DNA of 64,000 bases, from NCBI RefSeq assembly GCF_040822065.1, contig NZ_CP162005.1, positions 124,001 to 188,000 on the forward strand, read 5' to 3'. Of this stretch, positions 41,746 to 50,343 are shown one piece after another. The translations under genes and the position numbers were made by a program. Under the pieces are notes generated by a model, which made no database searches, was not told where the DNA came from, and saw only the letters and a list, made by a program, of their open reading frames with translations. This stretch comes from Pedobacter sp. WC2423 (GTDB lineage: Bacteria; Bacteroidota; Bacteroidia; Sphingobacteriales; Sphingobacteriaceae). How positions within the stretch are numbered: the first letter of the stretch is position 1; each line of letters begins with the position of its first letter.

Positions 41746-41961
41746 ATGACTGTATTTGGAAAATTTCTGGTAGCTGTTTTCGTAAGTTTCTTTTTGATGA
41801 TTGGTGCACTTGGCTCAGGTCATCCTACATTTTTGATAATTTTGGCGCTTCTGGTCTGGGTTTTATTTGTTCGTTCTATATCTTCAAACGCATCTACCAA
41901 GCAAAGAGAACAGCAAAAATTGTTTAATGAGTTTATGAAATTCAAGAATAGACGGTACTAA
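41746..41961 (+). CDS. Small membrane protein
   Basis: This 71-residue protein has two hydrophobic segments (FLVAVFVSFFLMIGALG and FLIILALLVWVLFV) and then a charged, glutamine/lysine-rich tail (QREQQKLFNEFMKFKNRRY). The start is set at 41746 (MTVFGKFLV). Its function is unknown. It lies next to an XRE regulator in the opposite direction, and small membrane proteins so placed are often toxin or immunity partners; this is only a possibility. Confidence 0.6.
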   Translation: MTVFGKFLVAVFVSFFLMIGALGSGHPTFLIILALLVWVLFVRSISSNASTKQREQQKLFNEFMKFKNRRY

Positions 41962-41972
41962 GGATAATTCAG

Positions 41973-42175
41973 ATGATTGAACAGAAATACTTAAAACATG
42001 ATGGAAATATAGCTTATATTCAATTAGCGATCTGCCGCAAGATGAGCAGGCTCGTTTTAGGAAGTGGTTAAATATTAACGGTCAAACCCAGCCACTTATA
42101 GACGGTGAATTAGATGGCAATTGTGCTTACCCCTGGGATTATGATCACTGGCTTGAGTTTTATAAAGGATTATAA
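41973..42175 (+). pseudogene. Frameshifted hypothetical gene
   Basis: The reading frame starts at ATG 41973 (MIEQKYLKHDGNIAY) and then breaks; the continuation in another frame reads SISDLPQDEQARFRKWLNI and later CAYPWDYDHWLEFYKGL, ending at TAA 42173-42175. Joining the two by removing two bases at about 42016-42021 (in GCTTATATTCAATT) gives a plausible protein of about 66 residues. Both halves look like real protein, with a conserved-looking YPWDYDHWL motif. I do not recognise the family. The break may also reflect a sequencing error. Confidence 0.6.
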
Positions 42176-42221
42176 ATAATTTATTTTTTCTTTTTGCCGT
42201 CTAATCACCTCGCAATCGTTA

Positions 42222-42478
42222 AAATATAGCTTTGCTATATTTCCTTCTCAATCTACTATAAAAATATAGCAAAGCTATATTTTGAGGTTACATCGCCTTT
42301 TAATCGTGCAGGTTTTTTAATATACGTATTCTCTAAAAATATAGCAAAGCTATATTTTTCGTTCAATTTGCTATAATAATATAGCGGTCGAAATACTATT
42401 AGGGTTTTCCGGAGAGTGGCTTTAAATAGCAGTGTGCGTAGATTACCTATACATGTATAGGTCGAAATACTATAATGG
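42222..42478. promoter_or_regulatory. Array of TATAGC/GCTATA palindromes upstream of the defence operon
   Basis: Within this 423-base gap (42176-42598) five related palindromes occur. Three have the form AAATATAGCnnnGCTATATTT, centred at 42232, 42272 and 42347. A fourth, GCTATAATAATATAGC, lies at 42370-42385, and a fifth, CCTATACATGTATAGG, at 42446-42461. The last two are each followed by GGTCGAAATACTAT plus NANGG. They lie upstream of the XRE controller gene at 42599 and are good candidates for its operators. Promoter boxes proper were not fixed. Confidence 0.65.
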
Positions 42479-42598
42479 TTTATTTAATTCCGTTCAATTT
42501 ATAGTCATTGTCACTCAAATCAATACGGTAACTAATCTAATAATACTCCTTATTTTTTTTGTAGAGTTCGGTTTAATCTGTAGGTTTATCAACATTTA

Positions 42599-42817
42599 AT
42601 GCAGATAAATATGAGTCCGAAAGCAATTAACCGGCTTAAAGCAGTTTTGGCTGAGCAAGGCAAAACAAATAAATGGCTAGCAGTTGAATTGAACAAAAAT
42701 GAGACTACTATCTCTCGCTGGTGTACAAATGAAGTTCAGCCTAGTCTAGACACCCTTTGGCAAATTTCTGAGCTTTTAAATGTCGATATAAAACAACTCT
42801 TGATGTCAAATAAATAA
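42599..42817 (+). CDS. XRE family controller protein of the restriction operon
   Basis: This 72-residue Cro/CI-type protein is mostly one helix-turn-helix (LKAVLAEQGKTNKWLAVELNKNETTISRWCTNEVQPS, residues 9-45) with a helical C-terminus. Its last base overlaps the ATG of hsdM (TAATG), so it is translationally coupled to the restriction-modification operon. That is the place of a controller (C) protein delaying nuclease expression until methylation is done. The palindrome array upstream is the probable binding site. Confidence 0.85.
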   Translation: MQINMSPKAINRLKAVLAEQGKTNKWLAVELNKNETTISRWCTNEVQPSLDTLWQISELLNVDIKQLLMSNK

Positions 42818-44301
42818 TGAGTACTACAAACAAAATATCACAATCACAACTCGAGCAATATTTATCAAGGGCTGCTTGGATTTTAAAAGGTCCCGTAGAT
42901 GCATCTGATTTTAAGGTTTACATATTTCCATTATTATTTTTTAAACGTCTTTCTGATGTTTATGATGAAGAATACCAGCAGGCACTTGCAGAATCGGGTG
43001 GCGATTTGGAATATGCATCATTACCAGAATTTCATCGTTTTGAAATACCTGAAGGATCCCACTGGAGTAATGTAAGGGAAACCACCACTAATGTTGGGCA
43101 ATCAATAGAGCAAGCTTTTCGAGGGATTGAACAAGCCAACCAAGAGTTACTTTATGGTATTTTTGGTGACGCCCAATGGAGCAATAAGAATAAACTGTCA
43201 GATAGATTATTGATTGATTTAATTGAGCATTTTTCTCAATACACTTTATCCAATTCTTTAGTAGATCCAGACATCTTGGGCCAGGCTTATGAATATTTGA
43301 TCAAGCATTTTGCAGATTTAACAAACAAAAAAGCAGGTGAGTTTTATACCCCTCGTTCTGTAGTTCATTTGTTAGGACTGATACTTGATCCACATGAAGG
43401 AGAAAGTGTTTATGATCCCGCCTGCGGTACGGGTGGGATGCTTTTAGAGTGTGTTAATCACTTACAGGAAAGTAATGAAGACTATAGAACATTAACTTTA
43501 TACGGACAAGAAAAAAACCTGACCTCTAGCTCTATTGCTAGGATGAATATGTTTTTGCATGGCATTGAAGATTTTAATATTGTGCGTGGCGATACACTTC
43601 GTAATCCTGCATTTTTTGTAGCAGATGGTTTAAAAACATTTGATTGTGTAATCGCGAACCCACCTTTTTCACTAGACGACTGGGGGAGTGAAAATTGGGT
43701 CAATGATCCTTATGGAAGAAACATAGCGGGCGTACCACCGAAAGGTAATGGTGATATGGCGTGGGTGCAGCATATGATTAAATCCATGAATAGTACTGGT
43801 CGTATGACTGTAGTTTTACCACATGGTGCACTATTTAGAAAAGGAGCTGAAGGCAAAATTCGAGAGGAATTATTGAAACAGGATTTATTGGAGGCTGTAA
43901 TTGGCCTAGGCTCAAATATATTTTACGGAACACAGCTAGCTGCTTGTGTTATGGTTTTTAAACAAAATAAATCTCCAAATAAAAAAGGAAAGGTGTTATT
44001 CATAGACGGTTCCGACCAAGTTCGAGTAGGTAGGGCTCAAAATTTCTTAGAACCAAAACACGTCAATCAATTATTTGAGTGGTACAACAGTTTTATTGAA
44101 GTAGATAATTATACTATAATAGCTTCTTTAAAAGATATTATAGAGAATGACTATAATCTCAACATTCCACTTTATGTAGAAAAAATTATTGAAGACAATT
44201 TACCCTCTGTTGAAGTTGCTTTGGCAGATTTAAAAACCGCTTGGAACGAGAGTTTAGAAGCAGAAGAAAAATTTAAAAAAATATTAAACCAATTTATATA
44301 A
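42817..44301 (+). CDS. hsdM: Type I restriction-modification methyltransferase subunit (first copy)
   Basis: This 494-residue N6-adenine methyltransferase subunit has an N-terminal helical domain (SQLEQYLSRAAWILKG), AdoMet motif DPACGTGG at 200-207 and catalytic NPPF at 281-284. The C-terminal region is helical. It normally works with HsdS for target recognition. Here it is followed by a DUF262 gene and a separate methyltransferase rather than hsdS. It is a close paralogue of the HsdM at 47605 (many identical blocks, e.g. YIFPLLFFKR, CDVYDEE versus SDVYDEE, LIEHFSQ). Stop and next start overlap (TAATG). Confidence 0.92.
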   Translation: MSTTNKISQSQLEQYLSRAAWILKGPVDASDFKVYIFPLLFFKRLSDVYDEEYQQALAESGGDLEYASLPEFHRFEIPEGSHWSNVRETTTNVGQSIEQAFRGIEQANQELLYGIFGDAQWSNKNKLSDRLLIDLIEHFSQYTLSNSLVDPDILGQAYEYLIKHFADLTNKKAGEFYTPRSVVHLLGLILDPHEGESVYDPACGTGGMLLECVNHLQESNEDYRTLTLYGQEKNLTSSSIARMNMFLHGIEDFNIVRGDTLRNPAFFVADGLKTFDCVIANPPFSLDDWGSENWVNDPYGRNIAGVPPKGNGDMAWVQHMIKSMNSTGRMTVVLPHGALFRKGAEGKIREELLKQDLLEAVIGLGSNIFYGTQLAACVMVFKQNKSPNKKGKVLFIDGSDQVRVGRAQNFLEPKHVNQLFEWYNSFIEVDNYTIIASLKDIIENDYNLNIPLYVEKIIEDNLPSVEVALADLKTAWNESLEAEEKFKKILNQFI

Positions 44302-46097
44302 TGGCGTACGAGGCTCCAATTACCATTAAAAAAGCAATAGATAACATACGCAAAAAGCATTATGTTTTACCCTCTATTCAGAGAGAGTTTGTTTGGGACA
44401 CAGAACAAATTGAAAGACTTTTTGATTCGCTGATGAGAGATTATCCAATCAGTACTTTTCTTTTTTGGAAAGTGGAGAAGCAAAAAATCAAAGACTTTCA
44501 GTTCTATGAATTTCTAAAAAACTATCATGAAAGGAAATCAACTCATAATACAAAGGCAGATATTAGTCATGAAGAGGATGTGATTGCGGTATTAGATGGC
44601 CAACAAAGAATGACCTCAATGTTTATAGGTTTAACTGGCTCTTACTCAAAGAAATTACCTTATTATTCTTGGAATAATGATTTGGCGTTTCCTATTAAAA
44701 AACTATACCTAAATCTTCTACAAAAAGCAGAAGATATTGAGTTAGAATATGATTTCCAATTTTTAACTGTAGAGGATGCTATTAAAAATGATGAAGACCA
44801 TTTTTGGTTTGAAGCTGGTAAGATACTTGAATTTACAGACATAGCTAAGGTAATGGGCTATATGATGAGCGTAGGTCTGACCGATAGTTCTAAATACTCA
44901 CCAGAGAAAGGTAATTATGCCTTAAATACGCTTAATCAGTTTTTTAACGTAATTCACCAAAAAGGTTCAATTAGTTATTTCTTGGAAGAAGGTGAAGAAC
45001 TGGATAAAGTCCTTCAAATATTTATTCGTATCAATAGCGGGGGAACTAAGTTAAGTTATTCAGATCTCTTATTATCTATTGCAACAGCACAATGGAATGA
45101 AAAAGATGCTAGAGAAGTCATTCATGAATTTGTTGATGATATAAATAAGATTGGAGATGGCTTTGTATTTAATAAAGATTTTGTTTTAAAAGCTTGTTTA
45201 GTACTTGCAGATTTTAACGACATCAAATTTAAAGTAGATAATTTTACCAAACAGAATATGGAGGTTATCGAAAAGAACTGGGAGCAAGTAGCGGCGGCAG
45301 TCCGGGCCTCAGTAGAACTAGTAGCCAAATATGGTTACAACAGAGATAGTTTAACAGCTTCTAACGCCATTATACCAATTGCCTATTTTGTCTATAAGAA
45401 TGAACTTTCTACAAAAATTCTTCACTCTGGGGCTCAAGAGTCAGATAGAAAAGCAATCATGGAATGGCTAGCAAGGGTTCTACTACGTGGAACCTTTGGA
45501 GGAACACCGGACGCGATATATCCCGTAATGCGAAATTTGGTAAATCAAAATCTAGGTAGATTTCCATTGTCAGAAATTATTGAATACTATCGTGGGAAAA
45601 GGAAATCTATATCCTTTTCATTGGACGACATAAATAATCTACTTGAGACACAATATGCAACGAAAAGAAGCCATAGCGTTTTAGCATTGTTATATTCTTC
45701 ACTTAATTATTCATTCAAGTATCATCAGGACCACATACATCCTAAATCTCTTTTTAACAGTCGAAAATTAGTAAGTTTAGGAATCAATGATGAAAAATTA
45801 AGGGCTGAGTTTATATCCCGATTTAATAAATTAGCGAATCTTCAATTACTTCAGGCAACAACAAACATTGAAAAGAAAGATAAACATTTTGATCAATGGA
45901 TGAATGACATTTATCCAAATGAGCTTGATAGGTCCAATTATTTGTCTTTAAATCATATTGGAGCAGATTCTTCCCTTAAATTAGAGGATTTTGTAACGTT
46001 CTATGAAACGAGAAGAAGTGACTTAAAGAAAAGGCTAATTGACATATTAAATGTTCAAGCAGGAAAAGAACTTCTACAGGCAAACGTTCCAGAATAA
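44301..46097 (+). CDS. DUF262 / DUF1524 (GmrSD-like) protein with HNH motif
   Basis: This 598-residue protein begins with a DUF262 (ParB/sulfiredoxin-like) domain, with the conserved SIQREFVWDTEQIERLFDSLMRDYPIS start and DGQQR at 99-103. Its C-terminal third has the DUF1524 HNH signature HQDHIHPKS at 475-483. The pair is the arrangement of GmrSD type IV restriction enzymes, which cut modified phage DNA using nucleotide hydrolysis, and of BrxU. Here both halves are in one chain. It lies in the place where hsdS would be expected after the first hsdM. Cutting of glucosylated or hydroxymethylated DNA is a prediction. Confidence 0.85.
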   Translation: MAYEAPITIKKAIDNIRKKHYVLPSIQREFVWDTEQIERLFDSLMRDYPISTFLFWKVEKQKIKDFQFYEFLKNYHERKSTHNTKADISHEEDVIAVLDGQQRMTSMFIGLTGSYSKKLPYYSWNNDLAFPIKKLYLNLLQKAEDIELEYDFQFLTVEDAIKNDEDHFWFEAGKILEFTDIAKVMGYMMSVGLTDSSKYSPEKGNYALNTLNQFFNVIHQKGSISYFLEEGEELDKVLQIFIRINSGGTKLSYSDLLLSIATAQWNEKDAREVIHEFVDDINKIGDGFVFNKDFVLKACLVLADFNDIKFKVDNFTKQNMEVIEKNWEQVAAAVRASVELVAKYGYNRDSLTASNAIIPIAYFVYKNELSTKILHSGAQESDRKAIMEWLARVLLRGTFGGTPDAIYPVMRNLVNQNLGRFPLSEIIEYYRGKRKSISFSLDDINNLLETQYATKRSHSVLALLYSSLNYSFKYHQDHIHPKSLFNSRKLVSLGINDEKLRAEFISRFNKLANLQLLQATTNIEKKDKHFDQWMNDIYPNELDRSNYLSLNHIGADSSLKLEDFVTFYETRRSDLKKRLIDILNVQAGKELLQANVPE

Positions 46098-46114
46098 ATA
46101 AAAGAGGTAAATAG

Positions 46115-47608
46115 ATGACTTTATCAGATAGTCTTATCGGGGATACTTTAATTAATGCCGATTGTTTAAGTGTTCTTGAAAGACTTAGCGATAAAACGGT
46201 TGATTTAGTATACCTAGATCCACCATGGAATATAGGTAACGATTTTACTTATTATTCTAATCCGTCTAATAGTTATGAAGAATTTATTTTTGAAGTTTTA
46301 CAGCATGCAAAACGAATTCTTAAAGATGATGGCAATGTGGTTTTCCATTCATTACCATCCTTGAATATTAATTTTCACAATCTAATCTCTCCAATTTTTG
46401 GAAGTGAAAACTTTAGAGCGGAATTTATCCTACCTATTAAGAATATCAACTTTGGAAATAAAACGTTCAAACATACTCATGAGACCATAGTTAATTATGT
46501 GTTATCAGATAAGTCAAAATTTAATCACCTTGTTGAAAAAAGTAAAAAAGAAATAGAAAAAGTTTTTCAATTAAAGGACAACAAAGGCAGATTTAGACTT
46601 CAACCAATTATTATAAATGGAGATTCACCTAGTTTAAACTTTGAATGGAATGGTTTTGAACTTCCAAATAATAAAATTTGGAGATATTCTAAAAGTAAAT
46701 TGGACGAACTAAACAAAATGGGTAAGCTTTTTTATGAAGGTGATATGAAATATCCAACACTTAAAGTTTATTCTGATGAATATTCATTACAAAATGTTGA
46801 AACAGTATGGCATGATATACCTGCTTATGAATTAAAAAGAGATTATGCAGGACAGCAAAATGAAAAACTACTTAATCGTATTATAAATCTCTTTTCAAAC
46901 GAAGGGGATTTAGTTATTGATCCTTTTTCTGGAACAGGTACTTCTGGAGTTTCTTCAATTAATTTAGGTAGGAAATGGTTTGGAATTGAGAAGAGCAAAA
47001 TTGGTTATGATATTGCCTTTAATAGAATTGCAAAATTAGGTGTTATAAGTTTGACCGAATTAGACATTGTAAAGTATCCAATAATTTTCAATGACTACAA
47101 CTCTATTAATGAAAGTGAAGCTGATATTTTATCAAAACGGATAAAAAAAGGTGAGAATTCTAGATTAGAGTTTAAAGAAATGTATTTATTCAATCACTAT
47201 ACAGGCAAAAAAGATGCTGAAATGCCGAATAAAATTATGCAAGAGGTATCTGCTTTTCTCAATTCAAAATTTGGAGGTACAATATTAATAGGGGTTAGTG
47301 ACAAAGGTAATATTGTTGGGATCGATAAAGACTTTGAACACGTTAATCCTCAAAAACAAAACATAGATGGTTTTGAATTATCACTTACAAATAAAATTAA
47401 AGACACTTTAGGTAGTAACATAATAGATGCGGTGTCTTTGAGTTTTGTAACGATAGAAGAAAAAATTATTGCTAAAATAGATGTAAGCCCAACTATTATG
47501 CATGTTTTTTATGAAAATGATTTTTACGTTCGAAATGGTACTAGTTCAGTGAAATTGAAGGTCAAAGAATATCATGACCTAATGCAAGAAAGAAAATTTA
47601 TATTATGA
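46115..47608 (+). CDS. DNA methyltransferase fused to a C-terminal AlbA_2 (Schlafen-like) domain
   Basis: This 497-residue protein has an N-terminal beta-class amino-methyltransferase (DPPW at 35-38 before DPFSGTGTSG at 269-278, as in type III Mod and N4/N6 enzymes). From about residue 345 it carries an AlbA_2 / Schlafen-like domain (ENSRLEFKE, EVSAFLNSKFGGTILIGVSDKG). Such AlbA_2 domains bind nucleic acids or nucleotides and are common in defence proteins, but the fusion to a methyltransferase is unusual. It lies between the DUF262 protein and the second hsdM. The stop overlaps the next start by four bases (ATGA). It could protect host DNA or mark a target. Confidence 0.88.
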   Translation: MTLSDSLIGDTLINADCLSVLERLSDKTVDLVYLDPPWNIGNDFTYYSNPSNSYEEFIFEVLQHAKRILKDDGNVVFHSLPSLNINFHNLISPIFGSENFRAEFILPIKNINFGNKTFKHTHETIVNYVLSDKSKFNHLVEKSKKEIEKVFQLKDNKGRFRLQPIIINGDSPSLNFEWNGFELPNNKIWRYSKSKLDELNKMGKLFYEGDMKYPTLKVYSDEYSLQNVETVWHDIPAYELKRDYAGQQNEKLLNRIINLFSNEGDLVIDPFSGTGTSGVSSINLGRKWFGIEKSKIGYDIAFNRIAKLGVISLTELDIVKYPIIFNDYNSINESEADILSKRIKKGENSRLEFKEMYLFNHYTGKKDAEMPNKIMQEVSAFLNSKFGGTILIGVSDKGNIVGIDKDFEHVNPQKQNIDGFELSLTNKIKDTLGSNIIDAVSLSFVTIEEKIIAKIDVSPTIMHVFYENDFYVRNGTSSVKLKVKEYHDLMQERKFIL

Positions 47609-49062
47609 CCCAACAACAATTAGAAAAATACCTATGGGGCGCCGCTAAAGTTTTACGCGGTACCATTGATGCGGGAGATTATAAACAATACATTTTTCCT
47701 CTGCTGTTTTTTAAAAGGATATGCGACGTATACGATGAAGAGTTTGAAAAAGCGTTAGCAGAAAGTGGTGGAGATATAGAATACGCTGCTTTTGCAGAGC
47801 ACCATCATTTTATTGTGCCGCAACAGGCACATTGGAATACAGTAAGGGAGACCACCACCAATTTGGGTATGGCCATACAAAACTCGATGCGTAAAATTGA
47901 AAAGGCCAACCCTGACACGCTTTACGGTATTTTTGGTGATGCGAGTTGGACCAATAAAGACAGGCTTTCTGATGCTACGCTCATTAATTTGATTGAACAT
48001 TTCTCACAGCATAAACTCAATTTAAGTACAGTTGCAGATGATAAATTGGGTAACGCATATGAGTATTTGATTAAAGAATTTGCTGACGATAGTGGGCATA
48101 CAGCAGCAGAGTTCTATACTAACCGTACGGTAGTGAAATTGATGACGATGATTATGGACCCGCAACCTGGCGAAAGCGTGTATGACCCTACCTGCGGCTC
48201 TGGTGGTTTGTTATTAAACTGCGCCTTGCATTTGCGTGATGAAGGCAAAGAATACCGCACTTTGAAATTATACGGACAGGAAATTAACCTCATAACCTCG
48301 GCCATTGCACGTATGAATATGTTTATGCATGGCATTGAAGAATTTAGCATTGTACGTGGCGATACTTTAGCACAACCTGCTTTTTTAGCGAACGACACGC
48401 TTAAAAAGTTCAATGTAATTTTAGCCAATCCGCCTTATTCTATCAAAGCTTGGGATCGTAAAGGGTTTGAAAATGATCCTTACGGCAGAAACATTTGGGG
48501 TACACCGCCACAAGGTTGTGCTGATTATGCGTTTCAGCAACACATCCACAAAAGCTTAGATGATAAGAATGGCCGCTATGCAATACTTTGGCCTCACGGG
48601 ATTTTATTTCGGGATATGGAAGCAGAAATGAGAAGAAAAATGATTTCCGAAGACCAGATTGAAGCTGTAATTGGCCTAGGTGCAAATCTATTTTACAATT
48701 CACCAATGGAAGCTATGATTTTGGTTGGAAACACAAATAAACCTAAAGATAGAAAAGGAAGAATCCTGTTTGTGAACGGTAAGCATGATGTTATTGATAA
48801 TAAGGGCTTAGCATACCTAACAAAAGAGCATATTGATAAACTTTATTCTGCTTTCAAGGAATTTAAAGAAATACCTCACTATGCGAATGTTGCTACCATT
48901 GAAGAAATTTTAGAGTTTAATGGAAATATGAACATCAATTTTTATGTTAAGGTTGATAAAGGAGAAAATGAAATCTCTTTTAATGATGCTTATGGCAATT
49001 GGACTACTTATAGCAAAAAATTTAATGACTCTATGAATAACCTTTTTGAAGTATTGAAATAA
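47605..49062 (+). CDS. hsdM: Type I restriction-modification methyltransferase subunit (second copy)
   Basis: This 485-residue HsdM has an N-terminal helical domain (QQLEKYLWGAAKVLRG), AdoMet motif DPTCGSGG at 194-201 and catalytic NPPY at 275-278. It is paralogous to the HsdM at 42817 and is the one that directly precedes hsdS, so it probably forms the M2S complex. Both the preceding and the following genes overlap it by four bases or one base, so translation is coupled. Confidence 0.93.
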   Translation: MTQQQLEKYLWGAAKVLRGTIDAGDYKQYIFPLLFFKRICDVYDEEFEKALAESGGDIEYAAFAEHHHFIVPQQAHWNTVRETTTNLGMAIQNSMRKIEKANPDTLYGIFGDASWTNKDRLSDATLINLIEHFSQHKLNLSTVADDKLGNAYEYLIKEFADDSGHTAAEFYTNRTVVKLMTMIMDPQPGESVYDPTCGSGGLLLNCALHLRDEGKEYRTLKLYGQEINLITSAIARMNMFMHGIEEFSIVRGDTLAQPAFLANDTLKKFNVILANPPYSIKAWDRKGFENDPYGRNIWGTPPQGCADYAFQQHIHKSLDDKNGRYAILWPHGILFRDMEAEMRRKMISEDQIEAVIGLGANLFYNSPMEAMILVGNTNKPKDRKGRILFVNGKHDVIDNKGLAYLTKEHIDKLYSAFKEFKEIPHYANVATIEEILEFNGNMNINFYVKVDKGENEISFNDAYGNWTTYSKKFNDSMNNLFEVLK

Positions 49063-50333
49063 TGAAAGATATATTTTACAATATAGATGGGGAATTTCAA
49101 CTTGACAAAGCTAAGTGGACTAAAGTAAAATTTGGAACAGTAGCTATTCAACAAAAGAAATCAGTTGATAGAGAAAAAACGGATTTGACTTTCTATGTTA
49201 AAGGAGAACATATGGGTTCTCAAGATTTACATCTGCGTGAATGGGGAGAATTGAAGGATGAGTACCTAGGGCCAGCATTTATAAGGTATTTTGAAAAAGA
49301 CGATATACTTTATGGTTCAAGAAGAACTTATTTAAGAAAAGTTGTTATAGCCCCATTTGAAGGTATTACATCAAATACAACATTAGTAATAAAGGCAAAT
49401 GAAAAAATTATCGATAAGCTTTTTTTACCTTTTGTAATGATGTCAGAAGGTTTTACAGACCATTCAATAAAAAACTCAAAAGGTTCTGTTAATCCATACA
49501 TAAATTGGAAAGACCTTGCAAACTACGAATTCCTTCTGCCACCCAAGGAAGAACAACGCCGTTTGGCAGAATTACTTTGGACATTAGATGAAGTAATTGA
49601 AAAGGAGAAATTCTTGAAAAGGCAGGCTAATATGCAGTATGAAGTTGCAAAAAGTAGATTAGTATTAGAAGGTTTTAAAAATGAAACCACATTCAATAAC
49701 TTAATTAAACGTGAAGTAGCGAATGGATGGAAGGTTACTACAGTTGGCAAGTTATTGTCTGAAAAGTACATTATGAAAATTCAAGATGGCAACCATGGCG
49801 AGCTTCATCCAAAATCGTCAGATTATGTTCCTATTGGAATACCATTCATAATGGCCAATACTTTAGTAGATGGAATCATTGATTTAGAGAAATCTATGAG
49901 GCTTCCAGAAGATATTACAAATAAATTGAGAATTGGATTTTCTTATTCAGGAGATGTATTGTTAAGCCATAAGGGAACAGTAGGTCAAGTTGCCATGATC
50001 CCTGATAAAATTGAATATCCATATTTGATGCTCACTCCTCAAGTAACTTTCTATAGAACAAACCCTGAAAAACTATTAAACAAGTTTTTATATTACGTCT
50101 TTAATGCTAAATATTTCCAAAATCAAATTACAAGATTAAGCTCACAATCAACAAGAGCTTATGTTGGCATCACCTCTCAAAGAGATTTTAAATTAGCAAT
50201 TCCCAATTCAATTGACGAACAGATTGAAATTGTAAACATTTTGAGCTTAATAGAAAATAATCGAAAAGATATAGATCAAAAAATCTTCACTTCCCAATCC
50301 CTTCAAAAAAGTCTCATCAACCAAATATTTTAA
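49062..50333 (+). CDS. hsdS: Type I restriction-modification specificity subunit
   Basis: This 423-residue specificity subunit has two target recognition domains separated by a conserved helical spacer (LPPKEEQRRLAELLWTLDEVIEKEKF, residues about 164-190), and a second conserved helix at the C-terminus (DEQIEIVNILSLIENNRKDID). This gives the usual bipartite recognition sequence, with one half-site per domain. It is the only hsdS in the island although two hsdM genes are present. Confidence 0.9.
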   Translation: MKDIFYNIDGEFQLDKAKWTKVKFGTVAIQQKKSVDREKTDLTFYVKGEHMGSQDLHLREWGELKDEYLGPAFIRYFEKDDILYGSRRTYLRKVVIAPFEGITSNTTLVIKANEKIIDKLFLPFVMMSEGFTDHSIKNSKGSVNPYINWKDLANYEFLLPPKEEQRRLAELLWTLDEVIEKEKFLKRQANMQYEVAKSRLVLEGFKNETTFNNLIKREVANGWKVTTVGKLLSEKYIMKIQDGNHGELHPKSSDYVPIGIPFIMANTLVDGIIDLEKSMRLPEDITNKLRIGFSYSGDVLLSHKGTVGQVAMIPDKIEYPYLMLTPQVTFYRTNPEKLLNKFLYYVFNAKYFQNQITRLSSQSTRAYVGITSQRDFKLAIPNSIDEQIEIVNILSLIENNRKDIDQKIFTSQSLQKSLINQIF

Positions 50334-50343
50334 TTAATAAATC

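Noticed and set aside
42222-42360. CRISPR array
   Set aside because: Repeats are short palindromes with irregular spacing (40, 75 and 30 bases) and no cas genes are near.
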